64,000 nt of DNA from an uncultured Oscillospiraceae bacterium (GCA_944387065.1 CALXDM010000002.1:264163-328162); one strand, 5' to 3'; positions 27,467 through 36,371 are shown, numbered from the stretch's first letter. The notes: a model not told the origin generated them from the letters alone. Numbers and translations are program-made.

Positions 27467-28534
27467 ATGCTGGACATCCAACTCACCCGCGCCGCCCAGG
27501 GCAAGCCCCGGCCCGATCCCGCTTCCCTGGTGTTCGGCAAGCTGTTTACCGACCATATGTTCCTGATGGACTATCACGATGGCCAGGGCTGGCACCATCC
27601 CCGCATCGTGCCCTACGGCCCCTTGAGCCTGGAGCCGTCCTGCATGGTATTCCACTACGCCCAGGAGGTTTTTGAGGGGCTGAAGGCCTACCGCACCCCT
27701 GATGGCCATGTGCAGCTGTTCCGCCCGGTGGAGAATGCCCGCCGGCTGGCCTCCTCCTGTCAGCGCCTTTGCATCCCCCCCATCGACGAGCAGGACTTCG
27801 TCCAAGCGGTGAAGGCCCTGGTCCAGGTGGACCGGGACTGGGTGCCCGACCGGCCGGGCACCTCGCTGTACATCCGTCCCTTCGTGTTCGCCACCGACCC
27901 CAACCTGGGGGTGCACGCCTCCCACAGCTACCTGTTCGCCATCATCCTCAGCCCCGTGGGCGCCTATTACCCGGAGGGCATCAACCCGGTGAAGATCTAT
28001 GTGGAGGACGAGGACGTGCGGGCGGTGCGGGGGGGCACCGGCCACACCAAGTGCGGGGGCAACTACGCCGCCTCCATCCGGGCCGGGGCCCGGGCCGAGG
28101 CCCAGGGCTACTCCCAGGTGCTGTGGCTGGACGGGGTACACCGGAAGTATGTGGAGGAAGTGGGGGCCATGAACGTGCTGTTCAAAGTGGACGGCAAGGT
28201 CCTCACCCCCGCCCTCACCGGCTCGGTGCTGCCCGGCATCACCCGCAAGAGCTGCCTGGAGCTGCTGCGGGACTGGGGGATCCCGGTGGAGGAGCGGCTG
28301 ATCACCGCCCGGGAGCTGTTTGACGCGGCGGCCGACGGCCGGCTGGAGGAGGCCTGGGGCACCGGCACGGCTGCGGTGATCTCCCCCATCGGCGAGCTGG
28401 CTATGGGGGAAGAGCGGGCGGTCATCCACGGCGGGCAGATCGGCCGGCTCACCCAGCGGCTGTACGATACCCTCACCGGCATTCAGTGGGGCACCGAACC
28501 CGATCCCTACGGCTGGACCGTGCCGGTGGAGTGA
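27467..28534 (+). CDS. ilvE: Branched-chain amino acid aminotransferase
   Basis: 355 residues, fold type IV PLP enzyme of the large bacterial/eukaryotic BCAT subgroup. The PLP lysine is in GHTKCGGNYAAS; other signatures are FEGLKAYR, LYIRPF and GTGTAAVISPI. Interconverts leucine, isoleucine and valine with their 2-oxo acids using glutamate. Monocistronic: own promoter and a terminator 25 bases after the stop. Confidence 0.96.
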   Translation: MLDIQLTRAAQGKPRPDPASLVFGKLFTDHMFLMDYHDGQGWHHPRIVPYGPLSLEPSCMVFHYAQEVFEGLKAYRTPDGHVQLFRPVENARRLASSCQRLCIPPIDEQDFVQAVKALVQVDRDWVPDRPGTSLYIRPFVFATDPNLGVHASHSYLFAIILSPVGAYYPEGINPVKIYVEDEDVRAVRGGTGHTKCGGNYAASIRAGARAEAQGYSQVLWLDGVHRKYVEEVGAMNVLFKVDGKVLTPALTGSVLPGITRKSCLELLRDWGIPVEERLITARELFDAAADGRLEEAWGTGTAAVISPIGELAMGEERAVIHGGQIGRLTQRLYDTLTGIQWGTEPDPYGWTVPVE

Positions 28535-28558
28535 CCGGCACGCAGGGCAAACATCACA

Positions 28559-28589
28559 GCGCCGCCTGGCAATGCCAGGCGGCGCTTTT
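28559..28589 (+). terminator. Terminator after ilvE
   Basis: GCGCCGCCTGGCA pairs with TGCCAGGCGGCGC with almost no loop (28559-28584), followed by TTTTTCTTT. Confidence 0.92.
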
Positions 28590-28617
28590 TCTTTAGGACG
28601 GCAGTCCGTCTTACCGC

Positions 28618-29049
28618 TTACCCTCTCCGCTCTTGAATCTTTTCGTTGATCCTCCGGGCCTCTGCCCGGTGGTAGAGAAAGAATCCCAGCCAGATCGCCA
28701 AGACAACGACCGCCGCGGCCAGGAAGAACCCGATCACCGCCCCCGGCCCGGCCGCCAGCGGGATCCAGCCCGCCCAAAAGGATGCGGCAAGGTATACCCC
28801 AAATCCGATCACCAGATGGACCGCCATTCTGACGACGAATGGCAGGCCCTCACAAGCATAGATCAGAGACGGAAGGGAGAAGCCCAGCCCGGTCACTATC
28901 GATGCGACCGCCATTCTGACAAACCCATCCTCCATCCCCTGGAAAGGGTCGCCCCCCCCCAGGGCCAGGGCCAAAACCACGCCGACCACCGTAAAAATGG
29001 TGCAGCCGGAGGCCACACCGAACCAAACCATACGCAAAAATTTTTTCAT
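28618..29049 (-). CDS. DUF3021 family membrane protein
   Basis: 143 residues with four membrane helices, beginning MKKFLRMVWFGVASGCTIF. The DUF3021 family is almost always paired with a LytTR-type DNA-binding protein, as here (24 bases downstream of it). It is thought to modulate the regulator from the membrane; the signal is unknown. The start at 29049 follows AAAGGTGTG. Confidence 0.85.
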   Translation of the reverse strand: MKKFLRMVWFGVASGCTIFTVVGVVLALALGGGDPFQGMEDGFVRMAVASIVTGLGFSLPSLIYACEGLPFVVRMAVHLVIGFGVYLAASFWAGWIPLAAGPGAVIGFFLAAAVVVLAIWLGFFLYHRAEARRINEKIQERRG

Positions 29050-29072
29050 TTCACACCTTTCCTTTCTAAAGA

Positions 29073-29507
29073 TCAAAGCCCAAAATGACGTTTGAACGCG
29101 GGCAGGTATCTGCGGGAAATATAGTCGGACAGCCCATTCTTCAAGCGCAGCTTCATCATGCCGCTGAAGTACGGTTCCACGCAGTCCACATAGTCCAGGT
29201 TGACCAGGACGGATTTGGAAATCTGCATGAACGCCTCCCCCAGCGCCTGGGCCGCCTCATACAGGCGCCTCCTGCTCTGATACCGCTCCCGCTCCCCGTA
29301 GACGGATAGGGACTCCCCTTCCACCCGAACCAGGTAGACCTCCCGCGGCCGGAGCAGGACGATCCGTTCCCCATCCAAGACGGGGAAGGCCGCCCCCTGG
29401 GCCCCGATCATATCGGCCAGGCGCTGTATCTCCGGGGTGATCCGGCTGGCGTGGAGGACGGCGAAAGGTTCCGTCCAGTCCGGGGAGAGCTCGATCTTGA
29501 CCTTCAT
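29073..29507 (-). CDS. LytTR-domain DNA-binding regulator
   Basis: 144 residues: an N-terminal region of about 45 residues and a C-terminal LytTR domain (about 50-144) with the hallmark FMQISKSVLVNLDYV and the terminal SRRYLPAFKRHFGL. No receiver domain, so it is the small LytTR type controlled by its membrane partner (DUF3021) and probably autoregulatory. Start at 29507 follows AAAAGGAGG. Confidence 0.9.
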   Translation of the reverse strand: MKVKIELSPDWTEPFAVLHASRITPEIQRLADMIGAQGAAFPVLDGERIVLLRPREVYLVRVEGESLSVYGERERYQSRRRLYEAAQALGEAFMQISKSVLVNLDYVDCVEPYFSGMMKLRLKNGLSDYISRRYLPAFKRHFGL

Positions 29508-29540
29508 GCGGTTTCCTCCTTTTCCCCTTGGGGCACCCCC

Positions 29541-29569
29541 ATCATAGCAGGCCCGCCCCGTCTTGAAAA
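29541..29569 (-). promoter_or_regulatory. Candidate promoter of the LytTR-DUF3021 pair
   Basis: Minus-strand TTTTCA (29564-29569), 17-base spacer, TATGAT (29541-29546). Confidence 0.5.
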
Positions 29570-29622
29570 GCCTTTGCCCCCTAAGCGGCGAAAAATGGGC
29601 GGTAACGCGCAAAATCCTTCCC

Positions 29623-29651
29623 TTGACACAGTCCAATGTCCATGCTATACT
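29623..29651 (+). promoter_or_regulatory. Promoter of the ABC-F leader and gene
   Basis: Consensus TTGACA (29623-29628), 17-base spacer, TATACT (29646-29651). The expected transcript start is near 29658, 23 bases before a three-codon leader frame. Confidence 0.88.
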
Positions 29652-29657
29652 CGGGCC

Positions 29658-29853
29658 ATCAAAGGGAAAAGGGTGAAAGAATGCGCAAGTAAACTGGAAT
29701 TCGCGTCACCAACGTTTATCCTTGGTCCATCCTTGCAGTGGGCCTTGGTATTTGTGACCGAAGGACAGTTTACTGACCCGCCGGACAGGTACCCCTGTCC
29801 CGGCCTTCTTTCGTCATGTAAAGCCTGCCTTCGGTCACGGAGGCGGGCTTTTT
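29658..29853 (+). promoter_or_regulatory. Transcription attenuator leader of the ABC-F gene
   Basis: The leader can form two exclusive structures. (a) 29688-29709 pairs with 29754-29774: AGTAAACTG with CAGTTTACT, TTCG with CGAA, and GTCAC with GTGAC. This frees a terminator, AAGCCTGCC (29821-29829) with GGCGGGCTT (29842-29850) followed by TTTTT. (b) If the first stem is blocked, GTGACCGAAGG (29754-29764) pairs perfectly with CCTTCGGTCAC (29828-29838), destroying the terminator. A three-codon frame ends inside the first stem, so a ribosome stalled there would switch the gene on. A further small hairpin (GGACAGG/CCTGTCC) lies at 29783-29800. Confidence 0.85.
29681..29692 (+). CDS. Three-codon leader peptide (Met-Arg-Lys)
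   Basis: ATG CGC AAG TAA, preceded by the purine-rich GGGTGAAAG. Its stop codon lies in the 5' strand of the first leader stem (29688-29709). Very short leader frames that sense ribosome-targeting antibiotics are known upstream of ABC-F and erm genes; that role here is inferred from position and the exclusive stems. Confidence 0.65.
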   Translation: MRK

Positions 29854-29874
29854 GCGTGAGAGGAGGAATGCGCG

Positions 29875-31416
29875 ATGCTACAGGTCAGAAATTTGACCAT
29901 TACCCATAAAAAGGATTTGACTACCCTGGTGGAGGGGCTGTCCTTCGTCCTCTCCCCCGGGGACCGGGCAGCCCTCATCGGGGAGGAGGGCAATGGGAAA
30001 TCCACCCTGCTCAAGCTGCTGTACGACCCCGCCCTGGCCGCCCCCTATGTGGAGTGGACGGGAGAGATTTTGGACAAAGGGATCCGGAAGGGCTATCTGG
30101 CCCAAGAACTAACTCCATCGGAACTGGAACTGCCCGTGCTGGAGTTCTGTCAGACCGTTCCCGCCTTTTGTCAGGCAGCTCCCAGGGAGCTGGCCCGTTG
30201 CGCCCGGCAAGTGGGGCTGGCGTCCGAGACCTTTTACGACTGGCGTCCCATGGCCACCCTGTCCGGCGGGGAACGGGTGAAACTGCGCCTGGCCCTGCTG
30301 CTGCTGGATCAGCCCGACATGCTGCTGTTGGATGAGCCGTCCAATGACCTGGATCTGGCCACCTTGGAATGGCTGGAGCGCTTTCTGCTCTCCTGCCCAA
30401 TGCCCGTGCTGTATATCTCCCACGACGAGGCTCTGCTGGAACGGACAGCCAACGCCATCCTCCACCTGGAGCGGCTGCGCCGGCGCACGGTCTCCCGGGC
30501 TACCGTGGCCCGCACCGGTTACCGGGACTATGTCAATACCCGGCAGTCAACGTTTTCCCACCAGGAGCAAAAGGCCAGAAAAGAGCGAGCGGAGTTTGAA
30601 GCCAAAATGGGCCGGTTTCGGCAGATCCGGGACAAGGTGGATCACCAGCAGGCCGCCATCTCCCGGCAGGACCCCCACGGCGGACGGCTCTTGAAAAAGA
30701 AGATGCACGCGGTGCAGTCTCTGGGCCGCCGGTTTGAACGGGAGAAGGAGAACATGACTCAGCCGCCTGAATGGGAAAAGGCCATTCTCACCGCCTTTGA
30801 CCACCAGGAGGCCGCGCTGCCTGCGGGCAAAGACGTTCTCCGGTTGGACCTGCCGGAACTGCGGGCCGGGGATCGGGTCTTGGCCCGGGAGATCCGGCTG
30901 TGGGTCACCGGCCCAGAGAAAATAGGCCTCGTGGGCGCCAACGGCGCAGGCAAGTCCACCCTGCTGAAGCTCGTGGCGGGCCAACTCCTGTCCCGCTCCG
31001 ATCTCCGGGCAGCCTGGATGGCTCAGGACTATGGCGACCAGCTGCTGGGCGAGAAAACCCCAGTGGAAATTCTGGCCCCCTCCGGGCGGAAAGACGACGT
31101 CACCCAGGCGAGAACCCTGCTGGGCGCCATGAAGTACAAGGCCGAGGAGATGGAGCACCCGGCGGCAGACCTGAGCGGCGGGCAGCGGGCCAAGCTGCTG
31201 TTTTTGGCCATGGTGCGAACTGGCAGCAATGTGCTGGTGCTGGACGAGCCCACCCGGAACTTCTCCCCCCTGTCCGCCCCGGTGATTCGACAGGCGCTGT
31301 CAGCTTTTCCTGGCTGTATTATCAGCGCGTCTCATGACAGATTGTATTTAACTCAGGTGTGCACCCGGGTGCTGGAGGTCACACCGAGCGGGCTGAGGCC
31401 CATCACCTTGGCTTGA
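29875..31416 (+). CDS. ABC-F family ATPase, probable ribosome-protection protein
   Basis: 513 residues, two ATPase domains and no membrane helices. First domain: Walker A GEEGNGKST, LSGGERVK, LLLDEPSNDLDL. A charged helical linker follows (about 210-290). Second domain: GANGAGKST near 358, LSGGQRAK, VLVLDEPTRNFSPLS. Length and the NFSPLS motif fit the antibiotic-resistance ABC-F group (Lsa/Vga/Msr-like) that displaces drugs from the ribosome exit site; the drug class cannot be told. ATG 29875 is eight bases after AGGAGG. Expression is controlled by the upstream attenuator. Confidence 0.88.
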   Translation: MLQVRNLTITHKKDLTTLVEGLSFVLSPGDRAALIGEEGNGKSTLLKLLYDPALAAPYVEWTGEILDKGIRKGYLAQELTPSELELPVLEFCQTVPAFCQAAPRELARCARQVGLASETFYDWRPMATLSGGERVKLRLALLLLDQPDMLLLDEPSNDLDLATLEWLERFLLSCPMPVLYISHDEALLERTANAILHLERLRRRTVSRATVARTGYRDYVNTRQSTFSHQEQKARKERAEFEAKMGRFRQIRDKVDHQQAAISRQDPHGGRLLKKKMHAVQSLGRRFEREKENMTQPPEWEKAILTAFDHQEAALPAGKDVLRLDLPELRAGDRVLAREIRLWVTGPEKIGLVGANGAGKSTLLKLVAGQLLSRSDLRAAWMAQDYGDQLLGEKTPVEILAPSGRKDDVTQARTLLGAMKYKAEEMEHPAADLSGGQRAKLLFLAMVRTGSNVLVLDEPTRNFSPLSAPVIRQALSAFPGCIISASHDRLYLTQVCTRVLEVTPSGLRPITLA

Positions 31417-31475
31417 CCCTGCTCTTGCCGTCCGCGGGCCCTTTCGGTATGCCGAGGACAGCAGGTGCAGCCCCC

Positions 31476-31504
31476 TTGACTTGTCCCCCATCCGCACGTA
31501 AAAT
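31476..31504 (+). promoter_or_regulatory. Promoter of pyrG
   Basis: TTGACT (31476-31481), 17-base spacer, TAAAAT (31499-31504). The 90-base leader to the ATG shows no terminator, so a B. subtilis-style pyrG attenuator is not evident. Confidence 0.7.
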
Positions 31505-31598
31505 AGAGAGGTTATGTCATATCTGAGAGAATCGGCAGGGCCGGGCAAGGGCGTCCGGGCGCGAAGGGGCCGCGCCTGCCGCAAGGGAGGAACACGCA

Positions 31599-33218
31599 AT
31601 GGCAACCGGCACGAAATTCATCTTTGTCACCGGCGGCGTGGTGTCTGGGCTGGGCAAGGGCATCACCGCCGCATCCCTGGGCCGTCTGCTCAAGCAGCGG
31701 GGGCTGCGGGTGCGGGTTCAGAAGCTGGATCCCTACCTCAACGTGGATCCAGGCACCATGAGCCCCTATCAGCACGGGGAGGTATTCGTCACCGATGACG
31801 GGGCGGAGACCGACCTGGACCTGGGTCACTACGAACGGTTCATCGACGAGAACCTGAACTTCAACTCCTCGGTGTCCTCAGGCAAGGTGTACTGGAACGT
31901 GCTCAACCGGGAGCGGGCGGGGGACTACTTGGGGGCCACGGTGCAGATCATCCCCCACATCACCGGGGAGATCAAGGCCAACATCTACTCCCTGGAGGGG
32001 CCCCAGGCGGACGTGGCCATCGTGGAGATCGGCGGCACCGTGGGCGACATTGAGTCCCAGCCCTTCCTGGAGGCCATCCGCCAGGTGGCTGCCGAGCGGG
32101 GGCGGCAGAACGTGATGTTCCTCCACGTCTCCCTCATCGTGGCCATCCCCGGCTCGGGGGAGCTGAAGAGCAAGCCCACGCAGCACTCGGCCAAGGAACT
32201 TTTGAGCCTGGGCATCCAGCCCGACGTGATCTTGTGTCGCAGCGACACCCCCATCCCCCGGGAGATCCTGGAGAAGATCTCCCTGTTCTGCAACATCCCG
32301 GTGGAGCACGCCATCCCCAACCTCACCGCCCCCATCCTCTACGAGGTGCCCCTGATGCTGGAGCGGGAGGGGCTGGCCGACGTGGTGGTGCAGCGGCTGG
32401 GGCTGGACTGCCACGCCCCGGACCTGGCCGAGTGGAGCGCCATGGTCCACCGGGCCAAGCACGTCCACAGCAGCGTCACCATCGCCCTGGTGGGCAAGTA
32501 TGTGGCCCTGCACGACGCCTACCTGTCCGTGGTGGAGGCCCTCACCCACGGCGGCATTGAGAACGACGTGAAGGTGGACATCCGCTGGGTGGACTCCGAG
32601 CTGGTCTCCGACGGCAACGCCGCCCAGGTGCTGGAGGGCGTGCAGGGCGTGCTGGTGCCCGGCGGCTTTGGCGACCGGGGGGTAGAGGGCAAGATCGCCG
32701 CCATCCGCTACGCCCGGGAACACCAGGTGCCCTTCCTGGGCATCTGCCTGGGGATGCAGCTGGCAGTGGTGGAGTTTGCCCGGCATGTGTGCGGCCTGGC
32801 CGGCGCCCACTCCCGGGAGCTGGACCCCGCCACCCCCCACCCCGTCATCGACCTGATGGACGACCAGGTGGGGGTCACAGCCAAGGGGGGCACCATGCGC
32901 CTTGGCAGCTACCCCTGCCGGCTCCAGCCGGGCAGCCTGGCCGCGGCGGTCTACGGCGGGCAGGAGATCCAGGAGCGCCACCGCCACCGGTATGAGTTCA
33001 ACAATGACTACCGGCAGACGCTGACCGAGGCGGGGCTGTCCCTCTCCGGCCTGTCCCCCGACGGCCGCCTGGTGGAGATGATCGAGCTGCCCGGGCACCC
33101 CTGGTTTGTGGCCGGGCAGTTCCATCCGGAGCTGAAAAGCCGCCCCAACCGGGCCCATCCCCTGTTCCGGGGCTTCGTCAGCGCGGCGAAGCAATATCTC
33201 AATCCCTCAGGGCAGTGA
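31599..33218 (+). CDS. pyrG: CTP synthase
   Basis: 539 residues: N-terminal synthetase domain (start [16 protein letters not shown]) and C-terminal glutamine amidotransferase with Cys near 383 in GICLGMQ and the His-Glu pair in QFHPELKS. Makes CTP from UTP, ATP and glutamine. AAGGGAGG site before the ATG. Monocistronic. Confidence 0.98.
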   Translation: MATGTKFIFVTGGVVSGLGKGITAASLGRLLKQRGLRVRVQKLDPYLNVDPGTMSPYQHGEVFVTDDGAETDLDLGHYERFIDENLNFNSSVSSGKVYWNVLNRERAGDYLGATVQIIPHITGEIKANIYSLEGPQADVAIVEIGGTVGDIESQPFLEAIRQVAAERGRQNVMFLHVSLIVAIPGSGELKSKPTQHSAKELLSLGIQPDVILCRSDTPIPREILEKISLFCNIPVEHAIPNLTAPILYEVPLMLEREGLADVVVQRLGLDCHAPDLAEWSAMVHRAKHVHSSVTIALVGKYVALHDAYLSVVEALTHGGIENDVKVDIRWVDSELVSDGNAAQVLEGVQGVLVPGGFGDRGVEGKIAAIRYAREHQVPFLGICLGMQLAVVEFARHVCGLAGAHSRELDPATPHPVIDLMDDQVGVTAKGGTMRLGSYPCRLQPGSLAAAVYGGQEIQERHRHRYEFNNDYRQTLTEAGLSLSGLSPDGRLVEMIELPGHPWFVAGQFHPELKSRPNRAHPLFRGFVSAAKQYLNPSGQ

Positions 33219-33378
33219 GGCATATAACCAAGTCAAATTTTTCTTTTCACTCTCCACACCACCGGCACATGCGTTTTGCCAAGCAATGCTATCAATGCAG
33301 CCCTGTCATCATCCATATCCGTCGGTATGCACGTTGCCAGCCTTATATTGCACATTTCGCCTGTGTCTCTCCTCCACA

Positions 33379-33414
33379 AAGAGCCCTCTCCCGGCAAGCC
33401 AGGAGAGGGCTCTT
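33379..33414 (-). terminator. Terminator downstream of the DUF1846 gene
   Basis: A 13-base perfect stem, AAGAGCCCTCTCC (33379-33391) with GGAGAGGGCTCTT (33402-33414). It lies 30 bases past the DUF1846 stop and is followed by TTTG on the minus strand; it may also stop pyrG transcripts arriving from the left (GTTT). The rest of 33219-33443 holds nothing recognisable. Confidence 0.8.
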
Positions 33415-33443
33415 GTTTCCATCTTCATTCCATGCAAGATAAC

Positions 33444-34931
33444 TCATCGGTGGAACAGCCGGTTGGTCTGGTATTGGGGCGAGCAGGTCAGGTGCAGGCC
33501 CAGGCGGGTGTAGATGCTGCTGTCCGCCCCGGACAGGATCACCGAGGAATGGGCCTCGCAGCCCCGCAGCTGGGCCAGGCTGTCCAGCGCCCGGGCGGCC
33601 TGGGGGTCGGTGGCGGCGGAGATGGCCAGGGCGATGAGGATCTCGTCGCTGTGTAGCCGGGGGTTGTGGCTGCCCAGGTGGCGTACCTTCACGCTCTGGA
33701 TGGGCTCGATGGCCGCCCGGGAGATCAGGTGCGCCTCTTTCTCGATGCCCGCCAGCCGCTTCAACGCGTTGAGCAAAGCAGCGCAGGAGGCCCCCATCAG
33801 CTCGCTGGTCTTGCCGGTGACGATCTCGCCGCCGGGCAGCTGGATGGCTACCGCCGGCTCCCCCGTCCCCTCGGCCCGGGCTGTGGCGGCGGCCACCACC
33901 GGGCGCATCTGCTCGGTGACGCTGGCCTGCTTCATCAGCAGCTCCAGCTTGAAGACGATCTCGTCGCTGCCCTGGCCCCGGCGCCGGTCGCACAGGGCGG
34001 TGTAGTACCGGCGCAGGATCTCCTGCCGGGCGGCGGCGCACACCGCCTCGTCATCCACGATGCAGCTGCCCGCCATGTTTACCCCCATGTCTGTAGGGGA
34101 TTGGTAGGGGCTCTCCCCGCCGGTGAGCTTTTCAAACATGGCCGCCAGCACGGGGAACACCTCCACGTCCCGGTTGTAGTTCACCGCAGTCCGGCCATAG
34201 GCCTGGAGGTGGAAGGGGTCGATCATGTTCACATCGTTCAGGTCGGCGGTGGCCGCCTCATAGGCCAGGTTCACCGGGTGCTGGAGGGGCAGGTTCCAGA
34301 TGGGGAAGGTCTCAAACTTGGCGTAACCGGCCTTCGTCCCCCGGCGATAGTGATGGTAGAGCTGACTTAGGCAGGTGGCCATCTTGCCCGAGCCCGGGCC
34401 GGGGGCAGTGACCACTACCAGGGGGTGGGTGGTCTCGATGTAATCGTTGCGGCCGTAGCCCTCATCGGAGACGATGTGGGCGATGTCGTGGGGATAGCCT
34501 GGAATGGGATAGTGCAGGTATACCCGCACCCCCAGAGCCTCCAAGCGGCGCTTGAAGGCGTCGGCCGCGCGCTGGCCGGCGTACTGGGTGATGACCACGC
34601 CGCCCACATACAGCCCTTGGGCCTGGAAGGCGTCGGCCAGGCGCAGCACGTCCTCGTCGTAGGTGATGCCAAGGTCCCCCCGCACCTTGTTCTGCTCAAT
34701 GGCCGCGGCGTTAATAGCCACCAAAACCTCCACGCTGCTGCGCAGCTCCAGCAACATCCGGATCTTGCTGTCCGGCGCAAAGCCGGGCAATACCCGGGCG
34801 GCATGGTAGTCGTCAAACAGCTTGCCCCCAAACTCCAGGTACAGCTTACCCCCGAACTGGGCGATCCGCTCCTGGATGTGGGCTGACTGGCTGTCCAGAT
34901 AGCGTTGGTTGTCAAATCCGATCCGTCCCAT
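33444..34931 (-). CDS. DUF1846 family protein
   Basis: 495 residues, full-length member of the DUF1846 family (start MGRIGFDNQRYLDSQSAHI), common in Firmicutes and with a solved structure but no firm function. A P-loop-like segment APGPGSGKMATCLSQLYHHY lies near residue 180, suggesting nucleotide binding. It has its own promoter and terminator. The ribosome site is unusual: a GGGGGAG run is separated from the ATG by a perfect 20-base hairpin. Confidence 0.9.
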   Translation of the reverse strand: MGRIGFDNQRYLDSQSAHIQERIAQFGGKLYLEFGGKLFDDYHAARVLPGFAPDSKIRMLLELRSSVEVLVAINAAAIEQNKVRGDLGITYDEDVLRLADAFQAQGLYVGGVVITQYAGQRAADAFKRRLEALGVRVYLHYPIPGYPHDIAHIVSDEGYGRNDYIETTHPLVVVTAPGPGSGKMATCLSQLYHHYRRGTKAGYAKFETFPIWNLPLQHPVNLAYEAATADLNDVNMIDPFHLQAYGRTAVNYNRDVEVFPVLAAMFEKLTGGESPYQSPTDMGVNMAGSCIVDDEAVCAAARQEILRRYYTALCDRRRGQGSDEIVFKLELLMKQASVTEQMRPVVAAATARAEGTGEPAVAIQLPGGEIVTGKTSELMGASCAALLNALKRLAGIEKEAHLISRAAIEPIQSVKVRHLGSHNPRLHSDEILIALAISAATDPQAARALDSLAQLRGCEAHSSVILSGADSSIYTRLGLHLTCSPQYQTNRLFHR

Positions 34932-34988
34932 TTTGTCTCAGGTGCCGGCGGCCCGGCACCCTCCCCCTCTCCCCGCTGGTTTTCCAAA

Positions 34989-35017
34989 ATTCTATCACAG
35001 CATACCAGCCAGGACAA
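34989..35017 (-). promoter_or_regulatory. Promoter of the DUF1846 gene
   Basis: Minus-strand TTGTCC (35012-35017), 17-base spacer, TAGAAT (34989-34994), about 58 bases before the start codon. Confidence 0.65.
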
Positions 35018-35082
35018 GGCCTTTCCCCGACCTGACCTGAAAAAAGCCCGGATGTTCCAGCGGGACCCAGAGGAAAGAGAAC

Positions 35083-35108
35083 GCCGCCCTTCCCGTTGGA
35101 AGAGCGGC
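35083..35108 (-). terminator. Terminator of the rpsF-ssb-rpsR operon
   Basis: Read on the minus strand, GCCGCTCTTCC pairs with GGAAGGGCGGC (one G-U) around a four-base loop, followed by GTTCTCTTTCC, 50 bases after the rpsR stop. Confidence 0.7.
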
Positions 35109-35160
35109 GCAATAGCCGGATCCTGTTTTGTGCCCCAGGCCCGCAGGCATGGGGAAACGA

Positions 35161-35409
35161 TTAGTCTGTCACATAGGGCAGCAGGGCCACATACCGGGCA
35201 CGCTTGATGGCCTGGGTCAGCTGGCGCTGATGCATGGCACAGGTGCCAGTGGTGCGCCGGGGCAGGATCTTGGAGCGCTCGGACAGGTAGCGCTTGAGCT
35301 TGCCCGCGTCCTTGTAATCAATGCACTCCACCTTGTCCACGCAGAACGCGCACACTTTGCGGCGCTTGCGGTTGCCCCGAGGCTTGGCAGTTGGATTGTC
35401 CATGGCCAT
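35161..35409 (-). CDS. rpsR: 30S ribosomal protein S18
   Basis: 82 residues with the S18 core ([44 protein letters not shown] in part). It carries CAFC near the N-terminus plus two further cysteines, the zinc-binding form of S18. Sits on the 30S platform with S6. AGGAGG lies ten bases before the ATG; a second ATG at 35403 is in frame. Confidence 0.97.
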   Translation of the reverse strand: MAMDNPTAKPRGNRKRRKVCAFCVDKVECIDYKDAGKLKRYLSERSKILPRRTTGTCAMHQRQLTQAIKRARYVALLPYVTD

Positions 35410-35444
35410 GATGGCAAAACCTCCTTCTTGAAAGCTCCTTCCGG

Positions 35445-35900
35445 TCAGAAGGGCAGATCGTCATCGTCGTCGGTCAGCTCGGCAAACTGGTCCTCGTTGC
35501 CGGAGGGGATGCCGTAGTCGACAGGGGCTGGGGCAGCGGGGCGGGCGAAGCTGCCGCCGCTGTCGCCGTTGCTGTCCCGCTTGGAGTCGCCGAAGTACAC
35601 GTTGTCGGCGATCACTTCCGCGGAGCGGCGCTTGCCGCCCTCCCGATCGGTCCAGTCCCGGATCTGGAGGCGGCCCTCCACCACGGCCATGCGGCCCTTG
35701 GTGAAGTATTTGGCGACGAATTCCGCCGTGGCGCGCCAGACCACGATGTCGATGAAATCAGTGGCCCGCTCGCCGCCGTCGCGGCTCTTGAAGTCCCGGT
35801 CTACCGCCAGGGAGAAAGACGCCACGGGGATGCCCGCCTGGGTGTGACGCAACTCAGGGTCCCGGGTCAGGCGACCCATGAGAACGATACGGTTGAGCAT
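35445..35900 (-). CDS. ssb: Single-stranded DNA-binding protein
   Basis: 151 residues: OB fold (about 1-105; [18 protein letters not shown]) and a disordered tail ending DDDDDLPF, the conserved acidic tip that recruits partner proteins. Coats ssDNA in replication and repair. The start at 35900 follows GAGGAGG; upstream in-frame sequence belongs to rpsF. Confidence 0.97.
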   Translation of the reverse strand: MLNRIVLMGRLTRDPELRHTQAGIPVASFSLAVDRDFKSRDGGERATDFIDIVVWRATAEFVAKYFTKGRMAVVEGRLQIRDWTDREGGKRRSAEVIADNVYFGDSKRDSNGDSGGSFARPAAPAPVDYGIPSGNEDQFAELTDDDDDLPF

Positions 35901-35914
35901 CTTTTTTCGCCTCC

Positions 35915-36211
35915 TCAGCCGTCCTTGCTGACGATGATGGAGCGCATGATGCCGGTGTTGATCCGCATCAGCCGTTCCAGCTCCGCCGGGAAGCCGGGGT
36001 CGGCGGAAAAGCTCATCAGCACATAGTAGCCCTCGTCCAGGTCCTGGATGGGGTAGGCCAGCCTGCGCTTGCCCCACTCATCCACGTCGCTCACCGTGCC
36101 CCGGCCCTCAGCCAGCTCCTTAAAGCGGGCCACTAGGGCGGCGGTCTCCTCCTCCCCCAGGGTGGGGTTGATGACGTAGAGCACTTCGTAGCTGCCGGTC
36201 AGTTTTGCCAT
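35915..36211 (-). CDS. rpsF: 30S ribosomal protein S6
   Basis: 98 residues with the S6 ferredoxin-like fold (YEVLYVINPTLGEEE and GKRRLAYPIQDLDEGYYVL). Forms a heterodimer with S18. AGGAGG eight bases before the ATG. First gene of the operon; its leader can fold a hairpin that includes the ribosome site. Confidence 0.97.
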   Translation of the reverse strand: MAKLTGSYEVLYVINPTLGEEETAALVARFKELAEGRGTVSDVDEWGKRRLAYPIQDLDEGYYVLMSFSADPGFPAELERLMRINTGIMRSIIVSKDG

Positions 36212-36222
36212 GTCTTGCACCT

Positions 36223-36263
36223 CCTTGTGGACATATGGCCCCCGGCATCTGCCGGAGGCAAGG
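36223..36263 (-). promoter_or_regulatory. Candidate S6:S18-binding leader RNA of rpsF
   Basis: On the minus strand CCTTG (36259-36263) can pair with CAAGG (36223-36227), whose AAGG is part of the rpsF ribosome site. Inside sits a hairpin CCGGCA-GA-TGCCGG. An S6:S18-binding hairpin that represses rpsF translation is known in many bacteria; the fit here is by position and shape only. Confidence 0.4.
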
Positions 36264-36303
36264 ATTGCTGTTGCCGCTGCAACTTGGCGCGGCAAGCTAA
36301 ATT

Positions 36304-36331
36304 ATTATATCGGAATGGCCCGATTTGTCAA
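36304..36331 (-). promoter_or_regulatory. Promoter of the rpsF operon
   Basis: Minus-strand TTGACA (36326-36331), 16-base spacer, TATAAT (36304-36309). Confidence 0.85.
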
Positions 36332-36371
36332 GGGTTTTGGCCCAAACTTTTCCGGATGGCAGCCATTAAGA

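Noticed and set aside
28618..29507. LytTR/DUF3021 pair as a quorum-sensing two-component system
   Set aside because: No histidine kinase, receiver domain or peptide gene beside it; only the small regulator-membrane pair is present.
33215..33656. Small plus-strand open frames after pyrG
   Set aside because: They run through the terminator at 33379-33414 and have no ribosome site.
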